A DNA stretch of 64,000 nt from Nitrosomonadaceae bacterium (GCA_002721545.1 PBKR01000011.1:109034-173033), one strand, 5' to 3'. Positions 44,087 to 53,576 are shown, counted from the stretch's first letter. Notes: generated from the sequence alone by a model not told the origin. Made by a program: numbers and translations.

Positions 44087-45769
44087 ATGCTAAGGCTTTT
44101 AAATATCAGAAATTTTGTCATTGTTGATCACATGGAGGTCGAGTTTGACAATGGGTTTACTGTCCTGACAGGAGAGACTGGTGCAGGCAAATCAATTTTG
44201 ATAGATGCGCTTTCGCTCGCATTAGGTGAGCGGAGTGATGCAGCTCAGGTGCGAAATGGTAGTAAATGTGCTGAGATAAGCGCAGAGTTTGATATAAGAA
44301 ATTATCCAGAATTACAGGAGTGGTTACAAGAAAATGATTTAGAAGGAAAGGAAGATGAAAGAAATGTATGTTTAGTGCGTCGTGTTATAGAAGCTGGTGG
44401 ACGCTCTCGTAGTTTTATTAATGGGTGTATGACTACCCTACAACAGCTTCGTATATTAGGTAGAAAATTAGTTGATATACATGGGCAGCATGAACATCAA
44501 TCATTATTACGTTCTGAAGAGCAACGAGATTTATTAGATGCTTTTGCTGGAAATTATAAACTTGCAAAAGATGTAGCTATAAGTTTTTATCATTGGCAAG
44601 ATTTAAAAGAACGTCGTATAGCTTGGGAAAAAAATACAGCCTCTTTTAAAGAAGAGAGAGAGGAGGTCGAGTTTAAAAGTCGTGAAATTTTAGCGTTGAA
44701 TTTTTCGCTTGATGAGTGGGAATCTCTTACAGATGATCATAGGCGTTTATCTCATTCCGCTAGTTTATTAGCGGCAGTTCATAAGTGTGTAGAAATTTTA
44801 TCTGAGAGAGATCATTCTTCTCTTTCTCAGATTAATTTGGCTATCTCGCACCTAAAAGGTTTGGTTCAATATGATAATGAGCTAAAAAATATATTTGATA
44901 TGCTAGATTCTGTACAGATTCAGTTACAGGAAGCAGTCTATGAATTGGAGCACTATAAACAAGGTCTTGAGCTTGACCCAAAATTACTGCAAGAAATGGA
45001 AGATAGATTATCAGTGGTCCATGCTATTTCCAGAAAGTATCGTATTACCCCAGATAAGCTACCTGATTTATTGGAAATACTTACTCAGAAATTAGATGAA
45101 CTGAATCAAATTGGTGACGGTAAAGAACTGATAAAGGAGGAAGAGATTGCTAAAGATATATATATGAATCTTGCAAAAGAATTAAGTGTAGTAAGAGATA
45201 GCGCATCTAAAATACTTGCTCAGAAAGTTACTGCTGCTATGCAAACTTTAGCGATGGAGGGTGGTAGATTTTTTGTTTCACATGTGCCTTTAGATGAAGG
45301 AAATGCGCATGGAATGGAGAAAATTCAGTTTAAAGTATCGACTCATAAAGGCATGTCATTGTATCCCTTAGCAAAAATTGTATCTGGTGGGGAATTATCA
45401 CGTATAAGTCTAGCTATACAGGTTGTGACAAGTAAAGTTGGTGTAGTACCAACATTGATATTTGATGAAATAGATGTTGGGATTGGTGGTAGGGTTGCAG
45501 AGATTGTTGGAGAACTTTTGAAAAAATTAGGTATAGAGCGCCAGGTGATGTGTGTTACACATTTAGCGCAAGTCGCATCTGCAGGTAATCAGCAATGGCA
45601 AGTTTCTAAATTTGGTGATCCTGATAATGGTAATAATATTTTGAGTCATGTTACTGTACTAAAGGATGAGGAAAGAGTAGAAGAGATTGCTCGTATGTTA
45701 GGTGGTGTAAAAATTACTGAGACTACTCGTAAACATGCAGCCGAGATGTTGCTAGGAAATAAGAGCTGA
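44087..45769 (+). CDS. recN: DNA repair protein RecN
   Basis: An SMC-like ATPase in double-strand break repair. I use the ATG at 44087 (MLRLLNIRNFVIVDH) instead of the track's upstream TTG, which overlaps nadK; this gives 560 residues. The Walker A box TGETGAGKSILIDAL lies near residue 30, two helical regions flank the centre, and IFDEIDVGIGGRVAE is Walker B near the C-terminus. The signature ISLAIQ with SGGELSR is present. LexA control is usual for this gene, but I saw no clear box in the nadK upstream region. Confidence 0.96.
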   Translation: MLRLLNIRNFVIVDHMEVEFDNGFTVLTGETGAGKSILIDALSLALGERSDAAQVRNGSKCAEISAEFDIRNYPELQEWLQENDLEGKEDERNVCLVRRVIEAGGRSRSFINGCMTTLQQLRILGRKLVDIHGQHEHQSLLRSEEQRDLLDAFAGNYKLAKDVAISFYHWQDLKERRIAWEKNTASFKEEREEVEFKSREILALNFSLDEWESLTDDHRRLSHSASLLAAVHKCVEILSERDHSSLSQINLAISHLKGLVQYDNELKNIFDMLDSVQIQLQEAVYELEHYKQGLELDPKLLQEMEDRLSVVHAISRKYRITPDKLPDLLEILTQKLDELNQIGDGKELIKEEEIAKDIYMNLAKELSVVRDSASKILAQKVTAAMQTLAMEGGRFFVSHVPLDEGNAHGMEKIQFKVSTHKGMSLYPLAKIVSGGELSRISLAIQVVTSKVGVVPTLIFDEIDVGIGGRVAEIVGELLKKLGIERQVMCVTHLAQVASAGNQQWQVSKFGDPDNGNNILSHVTVLKDEERVEEIARMLGGVKITETTRKHAAEMLLGNKS

Positions 45770-45850
45770 AAGGTTATCTACATAGGCTCGATATTTAATT
45801 AGTTCTTTATAAATATCTCATCTCTAAAATTTATTAATTCTGGGTGGCTG

Positions 45851-46237
45851 ATGGGTGTATACGCGTTAATTGCAATAGGGGTGGGTGCGGCATTAGGAGC
45901 TTGGCTCAGGTGGGGGTTTAGTTTAATACTAAATTCAATTTTTCCAACCCTGCCTTTTGGTACTCTGGCTGCTAATCTGATTGGTTGTTATTTTATTGGT
46001 ATGGCTGCCGAGTATTTTGTGTACAACAATACAGTAACTGCTGAGACTCGGTTATTTATTATTACTGGATTTTTAGGTGGATTGACTACCTTTTCTACAT
46101 TTTCTGTTGAAACTGTTACGTTATTATTACGTGAGCAGTATAGTTGGGCTTTCACCATAATTTCTTCTCATGTTTTTGGGTCATTACTGATGACAATCTT
46201 GGGGATATTGACTATTAAATTATTTTTTCCGAATTAA
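45851..46237 (+). CDS. crcB: Fluoride exporter CrcB/Fluc
   Basis: A dual-topology fluoride channel. The 128 residues have four membrane segments and the family motifs GAALGAWLRWG, FGTLAANLIGCYFIG and GFLGGLTTFSTFSVE, with the central threonines and phenylalanine box. A G-rich ribosome site precedes the ATG. No fluoride riboswitch is recognised in the upstream 80 bases, so regulation is not evident. Confidence 0.94.
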   Translation: MGVYALIAIGVGAALGAWLRWGFSLILNSIFPTLPFGTLAANLIGCYFIGMAAEYFVYNNTVTAETRLFIITGFLGGLTTFSTFSVETVTLLLREQYSWAFTIISSHVFGSLLMTILGILTIKLFFPN

Positions 46238-46353
46238 TTTGTTATCAATTATAAAAGATTATTAAGTTATTGTATTTTAATATTAAATTTAATATATCTA
46301 ATTTTATTAGATATAAATACTAGTTATTATCATAGGTGTTTATATGTTTTACA

Positions 46354-46452
46354 TTAATCTTTTTTCTTATTTTTTTTTCGGGGTAAGGTCCACCATATAA
46401 TAATAAATGCCAATGTAATTGCTACGCCAATTTCCAATAGTATTACCCACAT
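46354..46452 (-). CDS. Small single-helix membrane protein (32 residues)
   Basis: Too short for the track. Starts at ATG 46452 and stops at TAA 46354. One hydrophobic helix, ILLEIGVAITLAFIIIWW, is followed by a strongly basic tail PRKKNKKKD. AGGA lies about 10 bases upstream of the start. The plan resembles small conserved membrane proteins of betaproteobacteria, but I cannot name the family. It is divergent from mltA. Confidence 0.45.
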   Translation of the reverse strand: MWVILLEIGVAITLAFIIIWWTLPRKKNKKKD

Positions 46453-46502
46453 TTTTTAAGAATTCCTGTATATTTATAAAGCATAACTTTAACTAATATT
46501 CA

Positions 46503-47729
46503 ATGAAAAACCAATTAAGAATTTTTAGTGTCATACTAATTTTATTGCTTAATGCCTGCTCAACTGGGCCAAAAATTTCTTCTTCTGATCCAGATAAACC
46601 TATAGCACCTGTTATTCCGCCTCTTACTTCTGTACCTATTATACCTCCTTATGTTATTTCTCCAGATGTAGCGACTTTAAAGATTGCTAATTGGAGTGTA
46701 CTACCTGATTGGAAAAATGATGATATCCGTCCGGCATTAGAAACTTTCTTAAAGAGCTGTAGTGCTTTAAGAAATCAGAAATTATGGGTAAAAATTTGTA
46801 ATCGTGCAGTTTCCATGCAGCATAAAGATAATGCTGCATTACGTAAATTCTTTGAGCATAATTTTAAGCCTTATCAGGTAATAAATTCTAATGGTGATAA
46901 CAATGGTCTCATCACTGGTTATTATGAACCACTGTTAAAAGGCAGCCGTAAATTATCAAAGCGTTACCGTTTTCCTCTTTATACTGTGCCTAAAGATTTG
47001 CTTATTGTAGACTTGGGCAAGTTATATCCACAGCTAAAGAGTGCACGGATTAGAGGTCGATTGGAAGGACAAAGAATAGTCCCTTATTATAGTCGTGCAG
47101 AGATAGAAGCTGACCCGTCTCCTTTAAAGGGATATGAATTGTTGTGGGTTGATGATGCTGTCGAGCTATTTTTTCTACAAATTCAGGGATCAGGTCGGAT
47201 AGAAACTGATAGTGGTGAGATTGTGCGGGTGGGATATCATAATCAAAATGGCTATTCTTATAAGTCAATTGGAAAATTACTAGTTAAACGTGGGGAATTA
47301 CCCCTTAATAAGGCTTCTATGGCAGGGATTAAAGAATGGGGCTTAAAGAATCCTGGGAAATTAAAAGAATTATTACATCAAAACCCAAGCTACGTTTTTT
47401 TCCGTGAATTACCTACTAATGTATTTGGCCCTATTGGAGCACTTGGGGTTCCTTTAACCGCAGGAAGAAGCCTTGCTATTGATCCCCGCGCAATTCCCCA
47501 AGGTGCACCAGTATTTCTCTCAACTACATGGCCTAATAGCAGTAAGAAGCTTAATCGGTTAATGGTGGCACAAGATACAGGAGGTGCTATTAAAGGCGGT
47601 GTTCGTGGAGATTTCTTCTGGGGATTCGGTAAAGACGCTGCAAAGAAAGCTGGGAGTATGAGGCAAATTGGGAAGATGTGGGTACTTATGCCAAATGATT
47701 ATGTACCAAGAATTAGATATAATAAATGA
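46503..47729 (+). CDS. mltA: Membrane-bound lytic transglycosylase A
   Basis: Cleaves peptidoglycan with formation of anhydro-muramic ends. The 408 residues start with a lipoprotein signal (LLLNACSTG, Cys about residue 19), a proline-rich linker, and the MltA domain with GLITGYYEPLLKGSR and VDDAVELFFLQIQGSGRIE. The C-terminal 3D domain has VAQDTGGAIKGGVRGDFFWG with the catalytic aspartate. It ends three bases from the convergent dsbC stop. Confidence 0.95.
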   Translation: MKNQLRIFSVILILLLNACSTGPKISSSDPDKPIAPVIPPLTSVPIIPPYVISPDVATLKIANWSVLPDWKNDDIRPALETFLKSCSALRNQKLWVKICNRAVSMQHKDNAALRKFFEHNFKPYQVINSNGDNNGLITGYYEPLLKGSRKLSKRYRFPLYTVPKDLLIVDLGKLYPQLKSARIRGRLEGQRIVPYYSRAEIEADPSPLKGYELLWVDDAVELFFLQIQGSGRIETDSGEIVRVGYHNQNGYSYKSIGKLLVKRGELPLNKASMAGIKEWGLKNPGKLKELLHQNPSYVFFRELPTNVFGPIGALGVPLTAGRSLAIDPRAIPQGAPVFLSTTWPNSSKKLNRLMVAQDTGGAIKGGVRGDFFWGFGKDAAKKAGSMRQIGKMWVLMPNDYVPRIRYNK

Positions 47730-47732
47730 TAG

Positions 47733-48452
47733 TTATTGGATAGATTTATCTAATTCTTGTTCAATCATTTCTGTAGATATCATGCCTGGTACAACCGTAC
47801 CATTAGCAAAAATTATTGTTGGGGTACTATTAAATCCATAGCTTTTACCAGTTTCAAGGACAGCATCAATTGGTGTGCTACAGTTTTTTCCAGTAGGGGT
47901 TTTACCATTTAGCATAAACCCTCTCCAAGATTCTAGTTTGTCATCTGAGCACCAAATTGCCTTAGAAATTTCTTTGGATCCTTCTAGTATTGGGTAAAGT
48001 AATGTGTAGATGGTAACATCGTTCACATGAGCCAGTTCTTTTTCTAGACGCTTGCAATAGCCACAATTAGGATCAGAAAAAATAATAATTGTACGCTTAC
48101 CATTACCTTTAATTTCTTTAATTGCGTATTCTAGCGGAAGAGAGTCAAGATTTACTTGCCGTGACTCATTTATTTCTTGTAAGCGTTCTGTAGTAATATT
48201 TTTTTGGGTTTTTAGATTAAACAGATGGCCAGAGAAAAAATAAATTACTTTTTCATCGACATAAAAAAGTTGATTGTCAATTGTAATCTCATATAGTTGT
48301 AGGGAAGGTATTTTTTTTAAGACTTTAATCTCTTTAGTGGGGAAATAAATATCAAGAGATTTTTTTACTGATGTTATATCTGCATATGCTATGCTGGAAT
48401 ATATATATATTAGAAAGGAGAAAAGAAATAATTTATTTCGATTAATGTGCAT
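47733..48452 (-). CDS. dsbC: Thiol:disulfide interchange protein DsbC
   Basis: A periplasmic disulfide isomerase. The 239 residues have a signal peptide (ending SSIAYAD), an N-terminal dimerisation domain, and a thioredoxin domain with the active site DPNCGYCKRLEKEL near residue 132 and the cis-proline STPTIIF. A second cysteine pair (WCSD and KNCST) is conserved in DsbC. Correct disulfides would be needed by the exported cytochromes and oxidase here. It follows the ubiH-family gene on the same strand. Confidence 0.93.
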   Translation of the reverse strand: MHINRNKLFLFSFLIYIYSSIAYADITSVKKSLDIYFPTKEIKVLKKIPSLQLYEITIDNQLFYVDEKVIYFFSGHLFNLKTQKNITTERLQEINESRQVNLDSLPLEYAIKEIKGNGKRTIIIFSDPNCGYCKRLEKELAHVNDVTIYTLLYPILEGSKEISKAIWCSDDKLESWRGFMLNGKTPTGKNCSTPIDAVLETGKSYGFNSTPTIIFANGTVVPGMISTEMIEQELDKSIQ

Positions 48453-48498
48453 TTGGATTTTGAAAACGTTATTAATGAATATTAATTATTTTGATGCT

Positions 48499-49668
48499 TT
48501 AATTTAGTGCATTCTGCATTAGTCTTTTTTTTAACAGCGGAAGCTGATTAGTGATTATTAGGCCTAAATTTCTTAGACGGGATATTGTTAAGTTTTTACT
48601 ATTAAATAACTTCTGTAGGCTATCTGTAGTAAGCTCCATAGTCAGAATATCTTCTTTTCGTGCCCGTTCATACTGGCGTAGCAGCATATAATCCCCACAA
48701 TCTGCTTGTCCTCCTCGATCAATAATAGTGGTAACTAATTTACGCACATCACGTAAACCAAGATTTACTCCTTGTCCAGCAAGTGGGTGGATACCGTGAG
48801 CTGCATCTCCTATGAGGGCAAGACGTGGCTTTACTAAGCTCTTTACATGTACAGAATGTAGTGGAAATGAAACAGGACTAGTAATGAGTTGCAATTTACC
48901 CAAAGTATTGTTTGATGCCTCCTCAACCTGCCGGCAGAGATCTTTCTCAGATAGATTAGATAGGTGGTTAGCTTGATCCTTATTAGCTGACCACACCATA
49001 GATATTGATTTGTCAGGTAAAGGCAATAAAGCTAAAATACCATCACGGCGAAACCATTGACGTGCGATATTTTGATGAGATAGGTCCGAATTAAAATTAG
49101 CTACCATGGCACTTTGTTGATATGAGTGTTGTGATACTTCAATTTCTGCTTTATTACGAACCCAAGAATTTACACCATCTGCACCAATAACTAGAGCGGT
49201 TTGTAATGATTCCCCATCTGAAAGATGAATATTAGCCTGAGTTTTATTCCATTCTATAGAGGTGCATTGCATAGGACAAAAAATCTCTATATTTGCACCT
49301 TGCTTTTTAAGCTCATTCCATGCTGCTGCTTGTAGTTGTCGGTTCTCGACTATAAATGCCAGTTCTGTTATACCAACATCATAGGCATTGAAATCTAGGT
49401 GTGCAGAATTATCATCACCAAATATCTCCATGTCATATACAGGAGTAATTCGGCTTTTATTAATTGCGGACCAAATCTTTATGTCCTCTAAAAATGAGAC
49501 ACTACCAGGGCTTATTGCATAGATTCTATTGTCCCAGCTTTTATCATTAGGGATAGTAGGGGGGGGGCGTGATTCGATTAATGCTATATTTAGGTCACAC
49601 TTTTTAAGTGATAGGGCCAAGCTTGAGCCAACGATTCCACCCCCAATGATTACAACATCAAATTTCAT
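48499..49668 (-). CDS. UbiH/UbiF/Coq6-family FAD monooxygenase
   Basis: Hydroxylase of ubiquinone synthesis. I start at ATG 49668 (MKFDVVIIGGGIVGSSLAL), giving 389 residues; the track's TTG is 20 codons earlier. The Rossmann motif GGGIVGS is at the N-terminus, LVIGADGVNSWVRN near residue 155, and RLALIGDAAHGIHPLAGQGV near residue 280 (second FAD motif). Which ring position it hydroxylates cannot be told from the sequence. It lies 46 bases before dsbC. Confidence 0.9.
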   Translation of the reverse strand: MKFDVVIIGGGIVGSSLALSLKKCDLNIALIESRPPPTIPNDKSWDNRIYAISPGSVSFLEDIKIWSAINKSRITPVYDMEIFGDDNSAHLDFNAYDVGITELAFIVENRQLQAAAWNELKKQGANIEIFCPMQCTSIEWNKTQANIHLSDGESLQTALVIGADGVNSWVRNKAEIEVSQHSYQQSAMVANFNSDLSHQNIARQWFRRDGILALLPLPDKSISMVWSANKDQANHLSNLSEKDLCRQVEEASNNTLGKLQLITSPVSFPLHSVHVKSLVKPRLALIGDAAHGIHPLAGQGVNLGLRDVRKLVTTIIDRGGQADCGDYMLLRQYERARKEDILTMELTTDSLQKLFNSKNLTISRLRNLGLIITNQLPLLKKRLMQNALN

Positions 49669-49902
49669 AAATAGATTATACAGGTGCTTAGTATTTGTTG
49701 CGATAAAGCAAGAATGATTTAATAGCAAGATTAAGTATATATCTTCTATTAAGGCATTATAATTGAATTATATTTAATATTTGCATCATCTAAATGTGTA
49801 TGTAGTAACGGTGCCAAATAGGCTTATTTCAGGTTACAATTATAATATCTTAACGACATTCTATATAACCTTAGGCTGTTTTTAGTGCATGTGGCTTCAA
49901 GT

Positions 49903-49978
49903 GGCGAATTAGCTCAGTGGTTAGAGCAGCGGAATCATAATCCGTTGGTCCGGGGTTCAAATCCCTGATTCGCCACCA
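49903..49978 (+). tRNA. tRNA with CAT anticodon, probably tRNA-Ile2 (lysidine type)
   Basis: A 76-base cloverleaf with encoded CCA. Acceptors GGCGAAT and ATTCGCC pair, and the loop ATCATAA has anticodon CAT. The D arm TTAGCTCAGTGGTTAGAGC and variable region TTGGTC resemble E. coli ileX more than elongator Met, so TilS-modified tRNA-Ile is the better reading. It lacks initiator features. Met remains possible. Confidence 0.75.
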
Positions 49979-50162
49979 TTTATTCTGGTCTTCTTGAATC
50001 AAAATTTTTTGATTATGTTGAAATTGAGTATCATTCTTTGTAGTCATAAAATTTTTGATAACAGCTAAAGGGTATCTTAAATTTTTTCGGGCTTACTATA
50101 AATGAAGCAGCTATAGTATATAATTTCTTAGAAAAATTATTTGGATAGAATTACAATTACGA

Positions 50163-50501
50163 GTGATTAAAATAATAGTACTATATATTCTTCTAATATC
50201 TGGTTGTGGAACACTCACAGGCTACAATTTTATAGCTGAGTCTTATCATGGAATACCAGAATCAGAATTAATTAGAACATGGGGAATCCCATCTAAAATT
50301 TATGAATCTGGGGATAGTAGATTCTTAATTTACTCTAAATTAGATACAGCTATGTTTGGATTGATAGAAGAAAGAATCACCTGTAAAACAACGTTTGAAA
50401 TTAAGAATAAAACTGTAACATCTTCTAATTTTGAAGGTAGTCAATGCTGGGGAAAAGAGAAATATGATTCAAGTTATAGAAAATTTAATCCTCCATATTA
50501 A
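50163..50501 (+). CDS. Small lipoprotein with BamE/SmpA-like repeat
   Basis: A 112-residue lipoprotein with lipobox LLISGC (Cys about residue 15). The body has YHGIPESELIRTWGIPSKIY followed by RFLIYSK, the pattern of the BamE/SmpA-like domain found in many small proteobacterial lipoproteins. The start is a GTG without a good ribosome site. It stands between tRNA-Ile2 and a surface-adhesin E-like gene, and its job is unknown. Two cysteines in the C-terminal half (TCKTT, QCWGK) could form a disulfide. Confidence 0.65.
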   Translation: MIKIIVLYILLISGCGTLTGYNFIAESYHGIPESELIRTWGIPSKIYESGDSRFLIYSKLDTAMFGLIEERITCKTTFEIKNKTVTSSNFEGSQCWGKEKYDSSYRKFNPPY

Positions 50502-50526
50502 GGTTCTAAATCTCCCTGTATTTTCT

Positions 50527-50916
50527 TTATTTTCCACATGCTATTTTCCAGGAAGCTTTCCTAATATCTAGTTTTATATTTCTCCATTTAGCATTAGGAG
50601 TTTCAGATGAACGTACAATTCTGCCAGTGCCCATATAATCGTTATACCATGCAATAAACAGTGCTCTACTCTTATGCTCTTTGCAGTCATATTCGTGTAT
50701 TGCTTTAATTGTAAAAGATTTTTCTCCCAGTTTAATATTTTTTATATTTTTTGAAATATTAGTGAGACTCCACATTTTTACTAGATTACCAGATGACTGG
50801 ATAGTAGCAGAATCGATATATTCATTAGATTCTTTTCCGGCCTGCACAAGCACCCATTCTGCTAATGTATTACTGCTAAACATTATAAAAAATAGAGCTA
50901 CTAATAACTTTTTCAT
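50527..50916 (-). CDS. Surface-adhesin E-like exported protein, copy 1
   Basis: A 129-residue exported protein: signal peptide ending SSNTLAEW, then the pattern W..V..g....yiDsatIq..gn.vkmWsL, a central EYDCKEHKSR and a C-terminal SWKIACGK, with two conserved cysteines that may form a disulfide. This matches the family named after Haemophilus surface-adhesin protein E, but the adhesin role is unlikely to hold for most members. A second copy lies at 63365. It has no obvious operon partner. Confidence 0.75.
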   Translation of the reverse strand: MKKLLVALFFIMFSSNTLAEWVLVQAGKESNEYIDSATIQSSGNLVKMWSLTNISKNIKNIKLGEKSFTIKAIHEYDCKEHKSRALFIAWYNDYMGTGRIVRSSETPNAKWRNIKLDIRKASWKIACGK

Positions 50917-50948
50917 ATTACTTTTAACTTTATTTTCTCTTAAGGGAT

Positions 50949-50974
50949 AATTGGCAGCCTTTCGGCTGCCAATT
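50949..50974. terminator. Strong 11-bp hairpin after the cytochrome c peroxidase gene
   Basis: Arms AATTGGCAGCC and GGCTGCCAATT are perfect complements around a four-base loop (GAAA on the minus strand). It lies about 27 bases downstream of the peroxidase stop on the minus strand. No T-run follows, so it is a terminator or a 3' stabilising hairpin. Confidence 0.55.
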
Positions 50975-51000
50975 GTATCGAAGGAAGCTACTCTTATATA

Positions 51001-52020
51001 TTAATTAAATGGCACAGGTCTCGGTGTTTTATTGCTAGAAGGTGGTAGGATAGGCAATTTAAAGCTAGGCTGCTCTCCTGTTAATGTTTTTAAGAATGCT
51101 ACGATCTTAGAATTTTCTTCAGTACTAAAATCAATCCCAAGCTGTAATCGGCCCATTTTATCCACTGCCTCTTCTAAGGTAGCTACTGCGCCATCATGAA
51201 AATAGGGATAAGTTAGTTCAATATTACGGAGAGTCGGAACCTTGAATACAAAACGATCTGTTTCTCTGCCTGTTACACCTTTACGCCCTTCTGCCTTACT
51301 TTCTGTTTTGTATGAGGCGACAACTCCTAATTTTTGGAAAGAGGCTCCACCAACAGCCGAACCATAGTGGCAGGATACGCAGCCACTTTCCTTAAATAAT
51401 TTATAACCTGCTAGCTCGGTTTGGGACATAATTTTTTTGTCACCTTTAAGCCACTTATCAAATCTAGAATTAGGTGTGACTAAAGTTTCTTCAAATGCTG
51501 CAATAGCATCTGTTACCATATCAATAGAGGCTTGGTTTGAACCAAATATTTTCTTAAAAAGGTTGCGGTATTGTGGTATTGAATTTAAAACATCTATTGC
51601 TAGTTTATGAGTAAATGCCATTTCACCAGGATTGGCAATTGGGCCGCCTGCTTGTGCTTTTAAGTCTTTAGCACGGCCATCCCAGAACTGAGCTAGATTC
51701 ATACTAGAATTTAGCACTGTTGGTGCATTAATAGGACCTTGCTGCCATTTGTGCCCAATAGAAGTTCTAATGTTGTCTGTACCACCCATACTTAGATTAT
51801 GGCAAGAATTACAGGAAATCCATCCAGATTTAGATAATCTTGGGTCAAAAAATAGCATTTTCCCTAGCTCAACCATTTCTAAATTTTCTGGTGTAGGTTC
51901 TTTAATTGGTTGAATAGGTTCTTCTGCGAATAAAATAGAAGAAAATAAAAGGCCAAATGATAATAAAGCCGCATTTCCTATATATAATATATTCCTATTA
52001 ATATTGCCAACAAACATCAT
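51001..52020 (-). CDS. Di-heme cytochrome c peroxidase
   Basis: Periplasmic enzyme reducing hydrogen peroxide with electrons from small c-type cytochromes or copper proteins. The 339 residues have a signal peptide, haem sites CNSCH at residues 70-74 and CVSCH at 214-218, and IGHKWQQGPINAPTVLNSSM plus WDGRAKDL. The sequence resembles, from memory, the Nitrosomonas europaea enzyme, which works without reductive activation; that may hold here but needs testing. The C-terminus has PYFHDGAVATLEEAV. It is followed by a hairpin. Confidence 0.94.
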   Translation of the reverse strand: MMFVGNINRNILYIGNAALLSFGLLFSSILFAEEPIQPIKEPTPENLEMVELGKMLFFDPRLSKSGWISCNSCHNLSMGGTDNIRTSIGHKWQQGPINAPTVLNSSMNLAQFWDGRAKDLKAQAGGPIANPGEMAFTHKLAIDVLNSIPQYRNLFKKIFGSNQASIDMVTDAIAAFEETLVTPNSRFDKWLKGDKKIMSQTELAGYKLFKESGCVSCHYGSAVGGASFQKLGVVASYKTESKAEGRKGVTGRETDRFVFKVPTLRNIELTYPYFHDGAVATLEEAVDKMGRLQLGIDFSTEENSKIVAFLKTLTGEQPSFKLPILPPSSNKTPRPVPFN

Positions 52021-52788
52021 GCTTAAGCCTCCCCCTTAGGTTATTTTCAACAATTATTTTTAATCTAAAGCGTATATTTTTTAAGTTTTAGTTAAAATTA
52101 AACTAGGTAAATTAATTTAGTAAATTTAGTCTTTACTCAACTAGCTGCTATTAAACTAGCCGGTGATTTTATCATAAGTTAGTATAAATTTTGAGTTTGT
52201 TTATTTGATATTAAATAACCTATATTTAGGGCTTATTTTCTAGCTGTTTTGTTACAGTATTAAAGTGAATATTTTATTGGGTTTTTATGACTTCTTCTTA
52301 ATCAATAATTAGGAATGATTATAGCTGGCATAGCTATCATAGAATGAGTTTGAATCTCTATACAGTACTTTATTAATTAAATTCTATATTAGTGTAATTA
52401 TTTTTGTTTTTGGTTATATGCTAATATGATAAATAGTAATTTCGGGACTAGATATAATTTGAATTACATGTAATTTCCATCTGCAAAGAATAACGTGTCA
52501 CTTAGAAAATAAAATATGATAGAATTATAGGTTCCCGATTATTTTTTGTTATAGGCAATTTAGTAGGGTAGGTTTTTGTCTATTTTTAAGTTGTCTGGAT
52601 GCAATCAAGATTGGTATATATTTGCTGGTTAACACAATATTAAGAGTTATTTAATATTACTGCTGCACATCTGTATCAAAACCAGAATTTATAAAATGGA
52701 GTTCAGTATGATAATTATGTTGTATGTCTATCGGTGCAGCAGCAAAATTTAAAACCTTATCTATTTAAATTGTTTTAGTGATGAACTT
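52021..52788. other. Gene-poor AT-rich stretch upstream of the peroxidase gene
   Basis: About 770 bases with no convincing gene on either strand; stop codons are frequent in all frames. I see no tRNA, repeat or strong hairpin in it. It must contain the peroxidase promoter on the left and that of the winged-helix gene on the right, but I could not choose a single convincing promoter. No mobile-element remnant is recognised. Confidence 0.5.
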
Positions 52789-53055
52789 ATGGATGAAATT
52801 CTACAGTATTTAAAAAAACATGGTGAGAAGCTTGATATGGAAATTGCTTCGGCTACAGGCATTTCACTCGCTAATGTTCGTATACATTTGGAAGAGCTTG
52901 CTACTAAGGGAGAGATTATGACATGCCATTTAATTAGGCATGAGAAGGGGAAGACAATTGAAGGGACTAGTTGTCGGATAGCTGGATATATTCCTCCTGC
53001 AGCACCTGGCAGAAAATCAAAAGCACAATTGATGGGTGCCACTGATAAGAATTAA
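52789..53055 (+). CDS. Small winged-helix protein
   Basis: An 88-residue protein whose first 60 residues read like a winged helix-turn-helix: ILQYLKKHGEKLDMEIASAT then GISLANVRIHLEELATKGEI (recognition helix). The tail CRIAGYIPPAAPGRKSK is basic and conserved-looking in betaproteobacterial homologues, as I recall. It could be an ArsR-type or DNA-binding adaptor; targets are unknown. It stands alone between two gene-poor stretches. Confidence 0.65.
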   Translation: MDEILQYLKKHGEKLDMEIASATGISLANVRIHLEELATKGEIMTCHLIRHEKGKTIEGTSCRIAGYIPPAAPGRKSKAQLMGATDKN

Positions 53056-53541
53056 GTAGTTATATAGAATCTTTTTTGGGGTTAATGTAGTTAAATTAGG
53101 ATTGCTTACTAGCTCAAATTACTAGTCTTTCTATATAAACCGCCCTTCTCAAATTTAAATTTATAAAGTTAGTATTAATTAGATTGCATTCTGTGCATTT
53201 TATCCGTGTTTTATCTATCCTTGAAATATAGATTCCCGCCAGTATAGTCTGTAGAGCAGATTATTTATATAAGGTAATTCAATTATAATTTTTATCTAAA
53301 TTGAATTATAAAATAGTTGTTTATAGTTGATTAAATACAGCTTAAAGCTAGGTATCATGCAGATTTTCGGCTTAGTAATCCACATTTATTACTTTAATTT
53401 CATAAACATCTGGCGCAAACCCGCGCTGGTCTTAAGTGTTACTTTAAGTCATTGTTTTATAACATATAATTATTGGTTTAAAATTTAATCTAATTAAGAA
53501 ATATCCTTATAGAATGGCACCTTAAACGCTTTAATCTTATA

Positions 53542-53576
53542 TTATCCACAAACTTATCCACAGTTACTGTGGACAA
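53542..53576. other. Cluster of three DnaA-box sequences
   Basis: Two perfect TTATCCACA boxes on the plus strand, three bases apart, are followed after five bases by TGTGGACAA, an inverted box with one mismatch. Such spacing is typical of origins and of DnaA-controlled promoters. Confidence 0.6.

Noticed and set aside
45770-45850. Fluoride riboswitch upstream of crcB
   Set aside because: The short upstream sequence does not show the expected GGNGAU-type core or pseudoknot partners.
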